Positions 1 through 11,825 of a stretch of DNA of 64,000 nucleotides are shown here, piece by piece. Positions within the stretch are counted from its first letter, which is position 1, and each line of letters starts with the position of its first letter. Origin of the DNA: Kingdonia uniflora. Its lineage: Eukaryota > Streptophyta > Magnoliopsida > Ranunculales > Circaeasteraceae. A model generated the notes under the pieces. That model saw only the letters and a list, made by a program, of their open reading frames with translations, searched no databases and was not told the origin of the DNA. The DNA lies in the NCBI GenBank assembly GCA_014058105.1, contig JACGCM010001954.1, forward strand, positions 682,001-746,000. Direction: 5' to 3'. The translations under genes and the position numbers were made by a program.

Positions 1-76
1 AACTAAAAACAGTTGAATTTGGGTCATCGTTGTTACAAATCAATAAGAGGTTATAACTATCTGTAATTGGTTGCAG

Positions 77-1048
77 GTATCTGCGGCTATCAAGTTTGAT
101 GCGGGCATTGTGTCATGTCTAGAGTATTTGGAAGCTGTTCCGTGGTCCGAGGATGATGAGGATAAAATTGTATCGGCTATGGGCCAACTTCAACTACATG
201 ACTCTGTGCCAGACGTTCTTCAAAGAGTATATGCAGAACCATCAACTTCAGACAGAACCGATGACATCTTCTTGACTCTTTTGAGTGGTGTTTTATTAGC
301 CAAGGATGATAAAGCCCGTCGAGAAATGAAAATTTTAATATCGGGTTTGCTAAGAGAAGAGGCAACACATAACCTTAGCCACTACCATAGAAACAGCACC
401 TTTGATGTCTCTAGAGAAACCCTTCATCATCTCTGCCATAAATGTCTAAGTTCCCTTATACAATGTTTATCAAACACAACAATTACGGATGAGAACAAAC
501 AGGATCGAGGAATTTTACAGAGTGAGATAGCACGAGAAGCTGACAATATGCATTGGATTGTTGATATTATGATTGAAAAAAAGATGGGAGATGAGTTTGT
601 GAAGCTATGGGCAGATCAAAAGGAATTTGCTATCCTTCATTCTAAAATACCTAAAATGTATCGGTATGAAATAAGCAGAATTACAGCACAACTTTGTATT
701 GCAATTGGGAGGGGGCAGATATTGGTCATAAGGGATGTTAGATTTTCTTTGTTGCAGACATGGTTAGAGGCTCTTTATGAAGACTTTGGATGGATGAGGA
801 GGGCTTGCAGATCTCTGGATAAGAAACTGGTAGAGGATGGGCTAAGTAAAACGATTCTCACTCTGCCGTTGGCACAACAACAGGCTTTCTTGTTACAATG
901 GTTTGATCGGTTTTTGAACAAAGGGGATGATTGTCCAAATATACAGACGGCGTTTGAAATTTGGTGGAGAAGAGCATTTATAAGACAATATGTGCCCGAG
1001 CAGGATAATTCTCACTTGCAGATTACTGTATGTGATTACCCTCATTGA
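77..1048 (+). CDS. BTB/POZ protein like At3g50780, C-terminal exon (partial)
   Basis: The frame is open for 324 codons and ends at TGA 1046-1048. It begins directly after an AG acceptor (75-76) preceded by a T-rich stretch, so I read it as the last exon of a gene whose BTB domain lies left of the window; the TTG at 71 is intronic. The text matches my recollection of the C-terminal half of Arabidopsis At3g50780 throughout: CLEYLEAVPW, RREMKILISGLLREE, EADNMHWIVD, WADQKEFAILHSKIP, GRGQIL, KTILTLPLAQQQ and FEIWWRRAFIRQY. Proteins of this family are thought to be adaptors for CUL3-type ubiquitin ligases, but that is inferred from the family. No stop or frameshift is visible, unlike every other ORF here, so it is probably functional. 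Confidence 0.87.
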   Translation, partial: VSAAIKFDAGIVSCLEYLEAVPWSEDDEDKIVSAMGQLQLHDSVPDVLQRVYAEPSTSDRTDDIFLTLLSGVLLAKDDKARREMKILISGLLREEATHNLSHYHRNSTFDVSRETLHHLCHKCLSSLIQCLSNTTITDENKQDRGILQSEIAREADNMHWIVDIMIEKKMGDEFVKLWADQKEFAILHSKIPKMYRYEISRITAQLCIAIGRGQILVIRDVRFSLLQTWLEALYEDFGWMRRACRSLDKKLVEDGLSKTILTLPLAQQQAFLLQWFDRFLNKGDDCPNIQTAFEIWWRRAFIRQYVPEQDNSHLQITVCDYPH

Positions 1049-1769
1049 AGGATATCACACATATCATGTCTTCTACTGAGCTGTCTTTTGTTTTCATTTG
1101 ATTTGATTGCAGAAGTTGCCCTTTTAGATTTAAATTCAGAGGCACTGTAAAGGAAACACCAATGAAACGGGATAAAAATCATACTATGAAAATGAGATGT
1201 TTCGTATTATTCTTTTGCGCTCACTTATTTATCAAGAGTGGCTGAAGGTTTTGCATATTACCCCAGAGAGAGATATAAGGTACCTGACACAGTGACACAC
1301 CTTTTTTTCTGGCATGCCAAGCCATGGCATGTAGAACTCAAAAGGCATGCCAAAAAGCATGCATTTTTCCTTTCTTTATTTAGTAACTAAGCGGTTTATT
1401 CCTAGCCTACTTTTACATGTTTATAACATAAAATATGGTTCCCTTAAGTTTCTCCGGCCCCTCAAGCACTATACAATCCACACATGAAAGTGTAATGGTT
1501 GCTGGTTACTGGTTACTTTCTCTTTGAATCAATAGAAGTGATTCTATCTTGCACCTTGAGTATTTAGTGGCTTACAAAAATCATAGAGTATTGGTAAAAC
1601 GGCTAATATTTTTAAAGGAATTCACCACAAAATTTATGTGATTCAAACTACCTATTACAAGATTAATGTTTATAAGATCAAATATAATTAAACAATAAAT
1701 AAGCATCAAACTATCTATTATTTGATTCAAACCCTAAATCCTAAGCTAAACAAACATTTTCTCTATTTT
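1049..1769. other. 3' flank of BTB gene, no gene seen
   Basis: AT-rich sequence downstream of the BTB stop codon. It contains several GGCATGCC-type palindromes around 1313-1362 (also met at 17254-17330 beyond the transposon nest). A further AG acceptor-like site with pyrimidine tract lies near 1110, so a non-coding 3' exon is possible. I see no coding potential. Confidence 0.5.
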
Positions 1770-2017
1770 GGTGGTGTTTGTTTTTCAAGTGCTGAATGTT
1801 GAACAAAAAATTAAAGTTCTGAATGCTGAATGTTTTGAAGTGCTGAATAAGTTATGGTGTTTTTTTTTTCTTCTAAGAAGTTCTGAAAACTGGTAAATGG
1901 CTTAAATACCCATGTTATAAAAGAACACAACTTGGAGCATCACCTCAAAATTGGCAAAACCTCTCCACTATAAAGTACTATGACACCATAAAAGTATATT
2001 CACAACTTGAAAATAGA

Positions 2018-2265
2018 CAAAATGAATATACAAAAGGCATTATTGCACAAAATGGACATACAAAAGACATCATTACACAAAATGAACAAAATGGATATAC
2101 AAAATGGACATACAAAAATCATCATTGCACAAAATAGATAAAATGAATATACAAAATGGACATACAAAAAGCATCATTTTACAAAATGGATATACACAAT
2201 GGACATACAAAAAACATCGTTGCACAAAATGGATATACAAAATGAACATACAAAATGATTTATAC
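2018..2265. repeat. degenerate AT-rich minisatellite
   Basis: A degenerate repeat built from the phrases CAAAATGGACATACAAAA and GCATCATTGCACAAAATGG, with a basic period near 35 bases and internal half-units near 15. It sits inside the PIF-like element, between its left end and the SANT ORF. The 62-codon ORF across it on the plus strand is only the repeat read in one frame. Confidence 0.8.
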
Positions 2266-2277
2266 AGATCAACAAAA

Positions 2278-2699
2278 TTAAAGACAGTCTGAAATACGAA
2301 TCTTAAGATAACACAAACCTACATAGTCCAAAATAGCAAATAGTCGAACATCCCACTCTTCGGGCGGAAGATGAAACTTGCGTGTTTCTGCATTAAAACC
2401 ATTCTCAGTCCTTCTTAAAAGCCATGTCCAAGCATTGTACTTCGCTTTATGGTAAAACCAGACATTACTAAAATATTTAGTTCCACGAGTTAGGTAAAAT
2501 TTTGCATTGTACGTCTCACTAATCTTGGTCCAAGAGGCTTTCGAAAGTCTAGACACCACATCTTAAGTTGTTTTAAGCTCACGCTTGCATAATGCAAGAT
2601 AAGTGTGCAACATCTCACCATTAAGTAACTTTGCTTGTTGGGAGTATCTTGGCTTGGGTTACCAGTCACTTCTTACTGAGCCTTTTTATTCTTTGGAGG
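2278..2699 (-). pseudogene. Myb/SANT-like transposon protein, body of the ORF
   Basis: On the minus strand this encodes a Myb/SANT-like domain of the type found in the accessory DNA-binding protein of PIF/Harbinger elements and related L10-interacting MYB proteins. Visible landmarks are WTKISETYNAKF, then the spaced aromatic residues in KYNAWTWLLRRTENGFN and EEWDVR. The N-terminal part (LLNGEMLHTYLALCKRELK) is in the same direction but broken by stops. The start codon lies across element A: a minus-strand ATG at 15347-15345 sits at the right edge of A, and with A removed it leads into this frame. Confidence 0.6.
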
Positions 2700-3199
2700 T
2701 GTAGTAGCAAGTTCTCTATATTCGACAAGAGTATGCTAGCAAAGAGTAGTCGAAGATAGTCATACATGATCGAAGACAGATAGGACTCGAGAAGATATCT
2801 CAAGTCCCCGACCTACCAAAAGTAGCCATTGTGCCTGGTCAAGAAACAGCTGTTAGAGATCCGCGAAGTTCGCTCACTTCCCCTGGAATAGGAAACTGTT
2901 TTTTTTTTTTTTTGTAAAACTACCTGTATCTATTATAAATACAGGCAAAGGATAAATTGTTCAAAGACAAAAATCTGCAACTTTACTATCCTTACTTCCT
3001 AAACCCGACTATCACTCTCAAAAACTTGTAATAACTAGCAATATACAGGATTTTACATCAAAATCTTCCCTGAGGTCGTAATTTTTCTCAACTTTTACAA
3101 AATTTCCCACGTAAAATCTTTTTCATTTAGCCTTTTATTGTATTCTCCTTACGAATAAGTATTGACGAAGATTCTCCTTCTAGAAAATACGTCACTGTA
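2700..3199 (+). repeat. Element A 5' LTR
   Basis: It starts TGTAGTAGC and ends CACTGTA. It is colinear with 14840-15338 over its full length, including the phrases GAAGACAGATA, CTCGAGAAGATATCT and GATTCTCCTTCTAGAAAATA. The terminal CA seen in the 3' copy has become TA here, which is a transition. Confidence 0.95.
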
Positions 3200-3200
3200 A

Positions 3201-3220
3201 TTGGCGCCGTCTGTGGGAAC
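3201..3220 (+). other. Element A primer binding site
   Basis: The sequence TTGGCGCCGTCTGTGGGAAC starts two bases after the 5' LTR. The same motif with small changes follows the 5' LTRs of elements B and E. It is the usual place for the tRNA primer to pair; I do not assign the tRNA. Confidence 0.85.
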
Positions 3221-3262
3221 TACCATACTTTTCTTTACCACCACTGATCTAAAAACCTTCCG

Positions 3263-4765
3263 ATGACAAACATGAACCTAAGAAGCCATTCTAGCACCGT
3301 GAGAGATCAAGAAATTAATCCAATACCATGAACGGTCGTCCTGCACGGTGTTGTAGTCGAACTTCAGAAACAAATGGTTGTAGAAAAAACCCAAAGATTG
3401 GAGGATCAGCGTGTCTACGCTCAAGCTCTTTAAACGGAGAAAGACAAATGAAGGAAAGCCTTAGATCAACAGAGTCAAACACATTAGAAATAAATAGAGA
3501 GACTGAGAAGGACACAAGATCAACTCGTTGGCCGTCAGATATCACCTCCATTTGCCCGAAGCGATCATAGATCAAAAGCAATTCCGAGCGATGATCAACC
3601 GAGAGAAGACGAGTTATGAATTTCTCGATCCAGATCAGGGAATCTAAATAGGGTTTCTCGACATTTTGGTTTGACATCTTCATCATCGACAACTCAAGGA
3701 AGTCGACGCACGCGTCATCAGACTCCCCCACCACCCGAAAGAAGACAAATCAGAGATCGATTGGGACTAGAAGGACAAGGAAATTTCGTTCCACAAGTCG
3801 CAACTTTGGCATTTCCCCCATAACAGTTCATCACCTTGGACAACCTAAACAACATGATCCAGGCCATAAACTCTAATGTCCCAGGCCGAAGATCTGTGCT
3901 TGACAGAATCGAGACAAATCCCATCTCCCCCCATCTCAAAGTCATGCCCATACCAGAGAATTTTCATATGCCGAAGTTCATTCAATATGCAGGACTCACT
4001 GATCCACTCACCCATGTCCGACACTTCAAAGCCGCAGTTGTATTATATTCCAAACTCGACCACATGCCGTGCAGGTTATTCAACATGAGCCTAAAGGAAG
4101 AGCCGCTCTGATGGTTCCACACCATCCAAGAAGTCTTCATTACCATGTTTAGCCAGTTGTAGCGTCTTTTAGAATCTAATTACGCTCATGCTAAAGAGCG
4201 AGAGATCACTGTCGATTCTTTGTTCTTCTTCGAGCAGGGCGCAAAAGAGACATTGGCAAGCTTTTACAAGCAGTTTTTTACAGGAAACAAGGAAAATTGG
4301 GAACTCATACCCTAAAATCGTCGTTCTAGCATTCACCTCCGCCCTGCACATTGACTCTAAGGTTCGAGAAGATCTTACTCTGTACAAGCCGGGAAAAGTC
4401 ACTGAAATGATTGATATAGTTAATAATTACATCAAATTAGAATGATCAAAGAAAGATAAGATGAAGAGCTCATCTGCCATTCATTCTCGAGAAACAACTT
4501 CTGATGCACCCAAGCAGCGTGACAGAAACACCGACAACAATAAAAGAAGGTATGGTAAACTCGACAGACCAGTCCTTGTTTTACCACCAATGACAATGAA
4601 TTTCTCCACTATCTTACCGACGATAAAGGAGATGAGTGTTATCGTGCTCCACAAACCATTCCGGATCTCCCCAACAGACCTCTATGTTAGTATCACAATG
4701 TGCATAGTCACAAAACTGACAGCTGTTACTCTCTTATATGAATCTTTCATCATATCCTATTAACT
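3263..4765 (+). pseudogene. Element A gag remnant
   Basis: Broken pieces of a gypsy gag in several plus frames. The best runs are 3836-4111 (a segment with HMPKFIQYAGLTDPLTHVRHF, then the Cys-poor capsid core) and 4188-4445 (SFYKQFF, then FTSALHIDSKVREDLTLYKPGKVTEM). Gag builds the virus-like particle. The matching order of motifs is seen in the gag of element B (27136-28520). Stops and shifts near 4110, 4160 and 4315 break it. No zinc knuckle is visible. Confidence 0.7.
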
Positions 4766-4890
4766 GGAAGGCATCATAATTATGTAATCGACATCCAATT
4801 TTTTTTCAAAGATGAAGCAAAAAACAAAGAAGTTGAATAAAATTAGGTCCAGGGGTAAGCTTGCCGCCTGTATATGATCGAGATTAAAAA

Positions 4891-5490
4891 ATGGAAGAAA
4901 AAAAACAAGACGATTGGATTATATCCTGTTGTAAAATGACCTCCTTCGATAAATCAGCAAAACTTCTCCCAAGCTCAAGCAAATCGAAGCGTCTTTACCA
5001 TATTACCTTCGAGGACTGTGACACCAGCCATATGAAATATCCTCATGATGACCCTCTCATCATTATGCTCAAAGTCAGACAGGACTACTTACATATGCTT
5101 ATCGCCGATACAGGAAGTACGACAGATGTATTATTTAGAAGAGCAATCGGAGTCCTAGGCCTCACAGACTCGGTCAAAGCTTTGACAACAACAATCACTG
5201 GCTTCAACGGCTTGAAAGAATCATCCACATGAGAAATTACTCTGCCAGTTCAGGTAGGATCAGAAACTATATTCGTAAAATTCCTTGTCATCGATGCTAA
5301 GTCCAAATATTTAGGAATTTTGGGACAAAGTTGGTTACATTCGATCAAAGTAGTACCTTCTAGTTATCATCTAGCATTGCGATTTCCAACAGATCATGAA
5401 ATCTACGAAATCAAAGGTAGCCAAGCAGTTGCACATATGTGTGAAAGAACTACAACCAACCCTCATACAATAAAACTTCTCAAAGCATAG
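4891..5490 (+). pseudogene. Element A aspartic protease remnant
   Basis: One plus frame with a single TGA at 5230-5232. The catalytic motif is visible as IADTGSTTDVLF, where the D-T-G triplet is intact, and further on ILGQSWLHSIKV corresponds to the second conserved block of retropepsins. The enzyme would cut the Gag-Pol polyprotein. The equivalents in B and E carry MIDTGSGIEILF and MVDTGSSIKILF. Confidence 0.8.
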
Positions 5491-5699
5491 CAACTACAGC
5501 AAGAGGTACCCCCCACATTCGAGTAGCATAACACTGAGATGGTCGAATATATTGAACTCGATGGTCCAGGACGTACCACCTTAATCGGCTCCAAACTATC
5601 AACTGACAAAAAAGAAGTCATGATCCAGTTACATAAGAAAAACATCGACATCTTTGCCTAAACTTTCCAAGAAATGCCTAGCATCGATCCATCAATCGC

Positions 5700-6545
5700 G
5701 TGCCATCGATTTAACCTCTTCCAGACAGTAAGGCCATCATTCAGAAACAACAAAATTTAGCTCCTCACCTCCGCGATGCAGTGAACAGAGAGATTGATAA
5801 ACTATTTTGGGTAAGATTTATTCAGGAAGCTAAGTATTTGAAGTGGGTTTCTAATATCGTAGCAATACCAAAGAAAAATGGAAAGATCAGGGTTTGTGTT
5901 GATTTTGCAGAACCCAACAAGTTCACACCTAAGGACAGTTTTCCGCTACCATTGATTCTGCAACATCTCGACTCCGTCGCAGGGCACAAACTTCTTTATA
6001 TGATGGATGCAGCCTTCGGCTATAACCAAATTTTACTCACCGAAGACGATCAGGAAAAAACAACCTTCATTACCAAAAGAGGTTTCTACTGTTACATAGT
6101 AATGCCTTTTGGGTTAAAGAATGCAGGAGCTACTTACCAAAAACTTGTGACTAAAATGTTCAAAAATCATCTCAACACAATTATGGAAGTCTACATCGAC
6201 GATATGATATGCAAAAGCTTGAAACGTGAAGATCACTCCAGCAACCTCTAAACCATCTTCAATATCCTTCACAAATACCAGATAAAACTCAACCCAGAAA
6301 AATGTCAATTTGGAGTCGCATCTGGTAAATTTTTGGGACACCTGGTAAGCAAAAGAGGGATTAAAATTGATCCTGCGCAAATCAAAGCGCTCATCGTGAT
6401 AACATCTCCGCGAACGAAGATAGATGTCCAAAAATTTGTAGGCAAGATCACCGCTCTTTACAGATTTATCTCAAAGTCATCTGATCGATACAAACTTCTT
6501 TACCTCCTTCTTCGTGGCAATCCCACCCCGCTTTCAAAGAAATAA
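5700..6545 (+). pseudogene. Element A reverse transcriptase
   Basis: The RT domain covers about 5781-6545. Landmarks in order: FIQEAKYLKWVSNIVAIPKK, VCVDFAEPNKFTPKDSFPLP, MMDAAFGYNQI, the YIDDM catalytic box in MEVYIDDMICKS, and the thumb with GHLVSKRGIKIDPAQIKAL. It is closed by a TAA at 6249-6251 just after the catalytic box, and then resumes in another frame. The catalytic aspartates are present, but the protein cannot be made whole. Confidence 0.9.
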
Positions 6546-6599
6546 CACAAGGAAATCATTTGAACTATTGACTGTAAGTTAGCCTTTTAAGATCATAAA

Positions 6600-7560
6600 C
6601 GATACCTGGGGCGTCCTCCTATCATGAATACTCTAGTTGATGGCGAAACACTGATAATGTACTTATCCACGACTGAAGACTCAATTAGTTCCGTCCTTAT
6701 TCGAGAAGATGGAGGAGTATAAAAACTAATCTACTTCATCAGGAAATCACTCATGCCTGCTAAAAAAAGATACACAACAACAGAAAAATAGCTACTTGCC
6801 TTGGTCTATAGTTTTTAAAAACTTTATCCTTACTTTCAAGCTCATCCTATCAAAATCATCACCAATTACCCCCTCAAACTGGTGCTCTCCAAAAAGAAAA
6901 AATCTTGAAGAATCCAATAATGGTCTGTTTTCCTTCACAGATGACTCAATTGCAGAACCAGATGCATGGTTCAAAAGCTCGGGTTGTCGACTTTATACAG
7001 ACAGATCAGCTGGACCACGAGGGTCAGGGATTGGAATCGTCCTCGTTACACCTTCTAATCACCGAATCGGGAAAGCTATCAAACTAAACTTTAATGCCAC
7101 CAATAATGAGACAAAATATGAAGGAATCCTACACGGTCTAGATCTCATACTCACACTCGGAGCGGAAGAATTGGCAGTCTACGTCGATTCTTTACTCGTG
7201 GCAAATCATTATAACAAGACATTTCGCACAATGGGAAAAATAGTTAATTATGCTACCCTGGTCAAAGAAAAGATAAAAAAATTCAAACACGCAACAATCT
7301 CTTACTTACCTCGACAAGAAAATTGGCATGCCGACGCATTAGCTTACATCACTGTCATGCTAGGGGACGGTAAAAAAGAATCTTTAGAAATCAAAATTAT
7401 TGAGCATTCTAGTGTCAATATACTGTCAACACTACAGATCACCATTGCTGAAGACGAAGACCCTAAAGACTGGAGAAGGCCATTTTATGTATACCTCAAC
7501 TTCAACATCCTCCCCCGTAACAAAGAAGAAGCCCAATCACTTTTAGCCAAGTGCCCGTGA
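6600..7560 (+). pseudogene. Element A RNase H pair (retroviral-type remnant plus archaeal-type)
   Basis: The first part (6600-6960) is a broken retroviral-type RNase H. The second (6796-7560, one open frame) is the extra archaeal-type RNase H that marks the Tat lineage: RLYTDRSAGPRGSGIGIVL, then NNETKYEGILHGLDL and AVYVDSLLVANHY, ending in a NWHADALAY block. The acidic residues expected at the first, second and third positions are D, E and D. The domain removes RNA from the RNA/DNA hybrid in this family. Confidence 0.85.
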
Positions 7561-8703
7561 TTCACAGTCCAAGATAATATCTTATATCGCATCACAGGAG
7601 GGGGACCACTTATCGAATGCATCTCTCAAAAATAAGCTCAGATCAAAATCAGAGAACTTCACGAAGATATCTGTGGCACACACCTTTTAAGAACATCATT
7701 AGCCCAGCGCACATTCATGCAAGGATTATACTGGCCCAAGATGAGACAAGATTGTGAAAAATTTGTGCGTAAATACTACAAATACCAAATCCATGCTCAA
7801 GTTATCTAAAGTCCAGCCCTCGACTTGCATATTAGCAATGTCCTCTGGCCATTCAAATAATGGGGGATCGACATCACTGAACATTTCCATCCAGCATCGG
7901 GAAACTGAAGATTTGCCCTAGTCGCTATTGATTACTTCACAAAATGGGTTGAAGCAGTTCCTATATGCCATAGCAATGGAAATGAGGTCATTAAGTTCCT
8001 TTGGGAGCACATAATCACCAGGTTTGGCTGCCCACAAATGATACGCTCCGATAATGACAAGCAATTCATTAGCATAAAAGTACTTGCATTCCTCCATAAA
8101 TACAAAATCCAGCTATCAACATCTACACCATACTATCCTCAAGGCAACGGACAATCCGAAGCCATCAACAAAAGTATCAAATTAGGTTTATGTAAGCATC
8201 CCGACGACAAGAAAGGAAGGTAGGTCGATGAACTACTCAGTGTTCTCTGGGCCTACCAAACCATTCCTTGAGTTTTAACAGGCTGCACTCCGTTCATGAT
8301 GGCCTTCGGTACTGAAGCAGTCATACCTTCAGACCTCGATCTACCAAGTACCCGAAGGAAAATCCTCGATGAAGACAATGAACTCGGTCTCCTTTGCAAC
8401 TTCAACTGGATCGAAGAAATCCGCGACAAGGCCATCGCGAACTTGGGATGATACCATGACACATTAAAAAAAACATACAACAAAAATGTTCGAAATCAGA
8501 AATTTGGTATTGGAGACCTTGTCCTGCGACAAATCCAAGATAGTTTTCGGCCTAAAAATTCAGGAAAGTAATCAAAAAATTGGGAGGGGCCATACATTGT
8601 CAGCGATAAAACAGATAGTAGAACTTACTGACTGATGACTGAAGACGAAATACAACTCAAATATTCATGGAATATTGCCCAACTGAAACTGTTTTACAGA
8701 TGA
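7561..8703 (+). pseudogene. Element A integrase remnant
   Basis: The DDE core is readable: WGIDITEHF (first D), IRSDNDKQFIS (second D) and YYPQGNGQSEAIN (E). The zinc-binding HHCC segment before it is decayed; the CxxC is lost in KYYKYQIH. In-frame stops occur near 8221, 8271, 8449 and 8569. The C-terminal part ends near 8701 at a TGA just before the tandem array. Confidence 0.85.
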
Positions 8704-8756
8704 AACGCTATAACCATTTTCATCGATTCAAATAAACAAATTTTACTGTCAGTTTA

Positions 8757-9311
8757 ATCCTTACTATTTTGATTTGATCTGGATCCATACTTAACAAGTA
8801 TGCATCAGACAATCATTTATCCTTACTATTTTAATTTGATCTCAATCCATACTTTACAAGTATGCGTCAGACAATCAATCATCCTTACTATTTTAATTTA
8901 ATCTCGATCCATACTTCACAAGTATGCATCAGATAATCATTCATCCTTACTATTTTGATTTGATCTCAATCCATATTTAACAAGTATGCATCAGACAATC
9001 AATCATCCTTACTATTCTGACTTGATCTCGATCCATACTTCACAAGTATGTATCAGACAATCAATCATCCTTACTATTTTGATTTGATCTCGATCTATAC
9101 TTACCAAATATGTATCAGACAATCAATCATCCTTACTATTTTGACTTGATTTCGATCCATACTTAACAAGTATGCATCAGACAATCAATCGTTACTGTTT
9201 TGACTTGATCTCGATCTATACTTAACATGTATGCATTAGAAAATCAATCATCATTATTATTTTGACTTGATCTCTATCCATACTTTATAAGTATGCATCC
9301 AGACTATCATT
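8757..9311. repeat. 62-bp tandem array of element A (9 copies) with hairpin core
   Basis: Nine head-to-tail units of about 62 bases with the frame CATCCTTACTATTTTGATTT, then CATACTTAACAAGTATGCAT and CAGACAATCAAT. Each unit carries the inverted repeat CATACTT-AAC-AAGTATG, which could form a 7-bp stem. The array sits between integrase and the antisense ORFs, the hypervariable 3' region from which Tat elements are known to seed satellites. Confidence 0.92.
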
Positions 9312-9721
9312 CAATTTTACGCGAACACTATCCAACTACAAGATATTCTACTTTGCATTCCTTACTTATCGAACAAACTCTAAACAGCTCTTGTTCTTCT
9401 GAAATCTAAATCCAGATACCTATTTAGGATACACATCTGGTACTCATTCTCATTACTTGCCATTTCATGGCCCTCTTTCACTTATGACACAAACAAACGT
9501 TCCTTACTTATCTGCTGCGATCTACAATTACATTCGATATATCACTTTATCGAATCTACTACTTAGCATTATTTACAAAATACATGCAGCAAGTTTTCAA
9601 AATAAAATTTCTCTGAAAAACAAATATTCATTATCTAGCATACCACAAGATTAAAATTGTTTTGGTCCTACCGACCATTTTTATATACTTCCACACATGT
9701 AATACTGCTTACAAAAATTTC
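9312..9721. other. Element A spacer, no ORF supported
   Basis: AT-rich DNA between the tandem array and the end of the antisense ORFs. A plus-strand ORF of 65 codons at 9457-9654 has no recognisable feature and no counterpart in elements B or E, so I do not call it. Confidence 0.5.
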
Positions 9722-10890
9722 TTACACTACAGTAGAAGATACTACACTATCCACATTAAGAAAACCTTCGGGTACAGGAGTATCTACTAGCTTCCTAGAA
9801 CGCGAGCCATCAGTTTCCATCATCACCATATCCTCCACGACTTCCGTCTTACCACGAACTTCGGGAATCTCTAACATTTCATCTTCTGAACTTGAATCAT
9901 CGAAGACAACACCACCAAACTTCACCAACCCCTTATAAAAAGTTTTTCCTCACCTCCAGCTCCGTATACTACCCTACATAATGGGCCCTCACTTCCCTAT
10001 ATCTTTCCAACTTTTCTGCATTCAGTTGAGCCCTAACCTCATCAAGAACCTTGCCCTGCTCCAGCTCCATCGCCCTCCGTTCATCGGCAACCTGTTCCCT
10101 TACATCCTTCTCAAAGTTTGCTTTCTACAATGCCAAAGCCTCCAATTTTTACTTTTCCAAAATTTTATTCGCTTCACAAAACGCAGCATCCCTAGCCTTT
10201 TTTGCCTCCAGCTTGTAGGTATTGAGCTTTGCATTCAGCCCATCCCTCTCCTTGATAAAATCTTTATCTATATTCTTATTCGCTAGCACTTGGTTTGCCA
10301 GATCACTACTATCGACAATACAATCATTGTCTTTTGTCAGCAACTTCTTGATCTGCATTACATTCATAAATTGAGTATTCGAGTGACTTACCAGTTTTTT
10401 TAATCGAAGTAAAGCAAAAAAAAAATCTCACCTTCGACATATTTCGCTGGCCCTCGCCAAGAAATATAATCAAGCTCTCAGTCCTCACCAAATAGTCATC
10501 CAACTCCATCGTCGGCGCATCCGTCCCAGACATATATGAGTCTAGTGTCCTATGAACTTCAATTTTAGAATCTTTGACAAAAAATTTCTTTGATGTCTCA
10601 CCACTCCCTCTCTTCTTCGGGAGCACACTCCCCGCACCCTGTGGAGGACTCCCATCTACCACAGCAACCGGTTTAGCAGTACCAGCTATCTTCTCCGTTG
10701 TCGACTGTCGAGTAGTCCTCTTGTGAGGAAGCAGTGGAGAAGCGGCTTGACTAGCCACCCTTTTCTTCTTACTCTTTCCCAGAGATTTTCCAAACATGGC
10801 ATCTATCTCCGTGTCAGTATTGTACCTAGCCAGGGAATGATTTTCCTGAGGCATACTAGCTTCAACAGACCTCTTGTTATTCGCCAACAT
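9722..10890 (-). pseudogene. Element A antisense ORF, coiled-coil region
   Basis: Three minus-strand pieces in succession. The longest (10324-10890) is basic and Ser-rich, with [10 protein letters not shown] resembling a nuclear localisation signal; the next (10149-10367) is a heptad-like coiled coil rich in Lys, Glu and Leu ([20 protein letters not shown]); the last (9722-9928) is acidic. The same type of coiled coil occurs at the matching place in B (46108-46690 and 33448-34302) and E (54544-55320). Function is unknown; antisense ORFs of this kind are known in Tat elements. Confidence 0.6.
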
Positions 10891-10959
10891 CTTACCGTCG
10901 ATGACTCGAGCTCTTTAAACCAGTTTCTTGGAACAGGGTGCTCACTCGATCTTGGTCGA

Positions 10960-11825
10960 TGACTAGATTGTCGATCCTACCAAAGAATCTTTTCCTAATC
11001 TTATACAACTCTTCTTTAACTTTAGAGTTCTTATCGACCTTCTTCAAAGCTGTACATACATAATAATACAGTTACAATAAATTCATAAACAATAACCACT
11101 TACAACATCGAAAATTGAGTTACCTAGCCACAAACCTAGATGAAAAGTATCTCTTTAAGGGCTCCCCAGGGTCCTTCTTGTCGAACTCATAGTTTCCAGA
11201 GACTAGTAAACGTTCGTCACTGTATCGCCCTCCTGTTGACACCATGTCATAAAAAATGGCCTTTTAAGAAACCTCGCTAAGTAGCGATAACCTAGTTTAT
11301 TTGGGCTCATCTTCAGTGTGTAGTACACACATAAATCATCGATTATTATCAACTCCTCCACCTGGACTTAAGTCAACCATTTATTGCCCCACATACCCAA
11401 AATAGGTCATATACATTCGGATTAAACTGACCAGGTACTACATCAAAGAAGTTCATCAACTTTTTCTGGTCAGCTCAAATAGGAAGCTTCAAACCTTTCT
11501 TAATTTGTTCTCGATGAACCAGAATCCCATCTAAGGGTATTTCCTGATCAATCATATCATATTGGTACTCCTCTAGCCTAATATCTTCTGGAATACCGTA
11601 TTTTTTCTTGAACCTCAATATCTTTTTCATCTCCAATCCCTCTCCGTAGCAGACCTCCTCACCCTCCTCCAAGTCTTCCTCCCCACCCCCGCTACCTTCT
11701 CGATCACTATCTTGAGGCTCGTGATCCACATCCATCTCGGTAGCCTCCTCATTAAATAGTTTGACAACCCTAGGTGCCACCCTATACTGGTCCACACTAG
11801 CAATGTCTGTACTACTCGATCTCAC
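10960..11825 (-). pseudogene. Element A antisense ORF, Transposase_28-like
   Basis: The open part (11475-11825) has an acidic stretch (EGSGGGEEDLEEGEE), then FKKKYGIPEDIRLEEYQYDM, and continues past a stop into [21 protein letters not shown], which resembles the gypsy-type Transposase_28 family (a misnamed Pfam family for this antisense protein). The equivalent in B is 48457-49128 and in E 24830-25387. No catalytic residues are evident, and I assign no activity. Confidence 0.5.

Noticed and set aside
2104..2292. 62-codon plus-strand ORF
   Set aside because: It is the minisatellite read in one frame; its residues repeat with the DNA unit.
8757..9311. CRISPR-like array
   Set aside because: The units are contiguous without unique spacers; plant retrotransposon context explains it.
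9457..10286. Plus-strand ORFs of 65, 93 and 101 codons in element A
   Set aside because: They lie in the spacer or opposite the antisense ORFs and have no equivalents in B or E.
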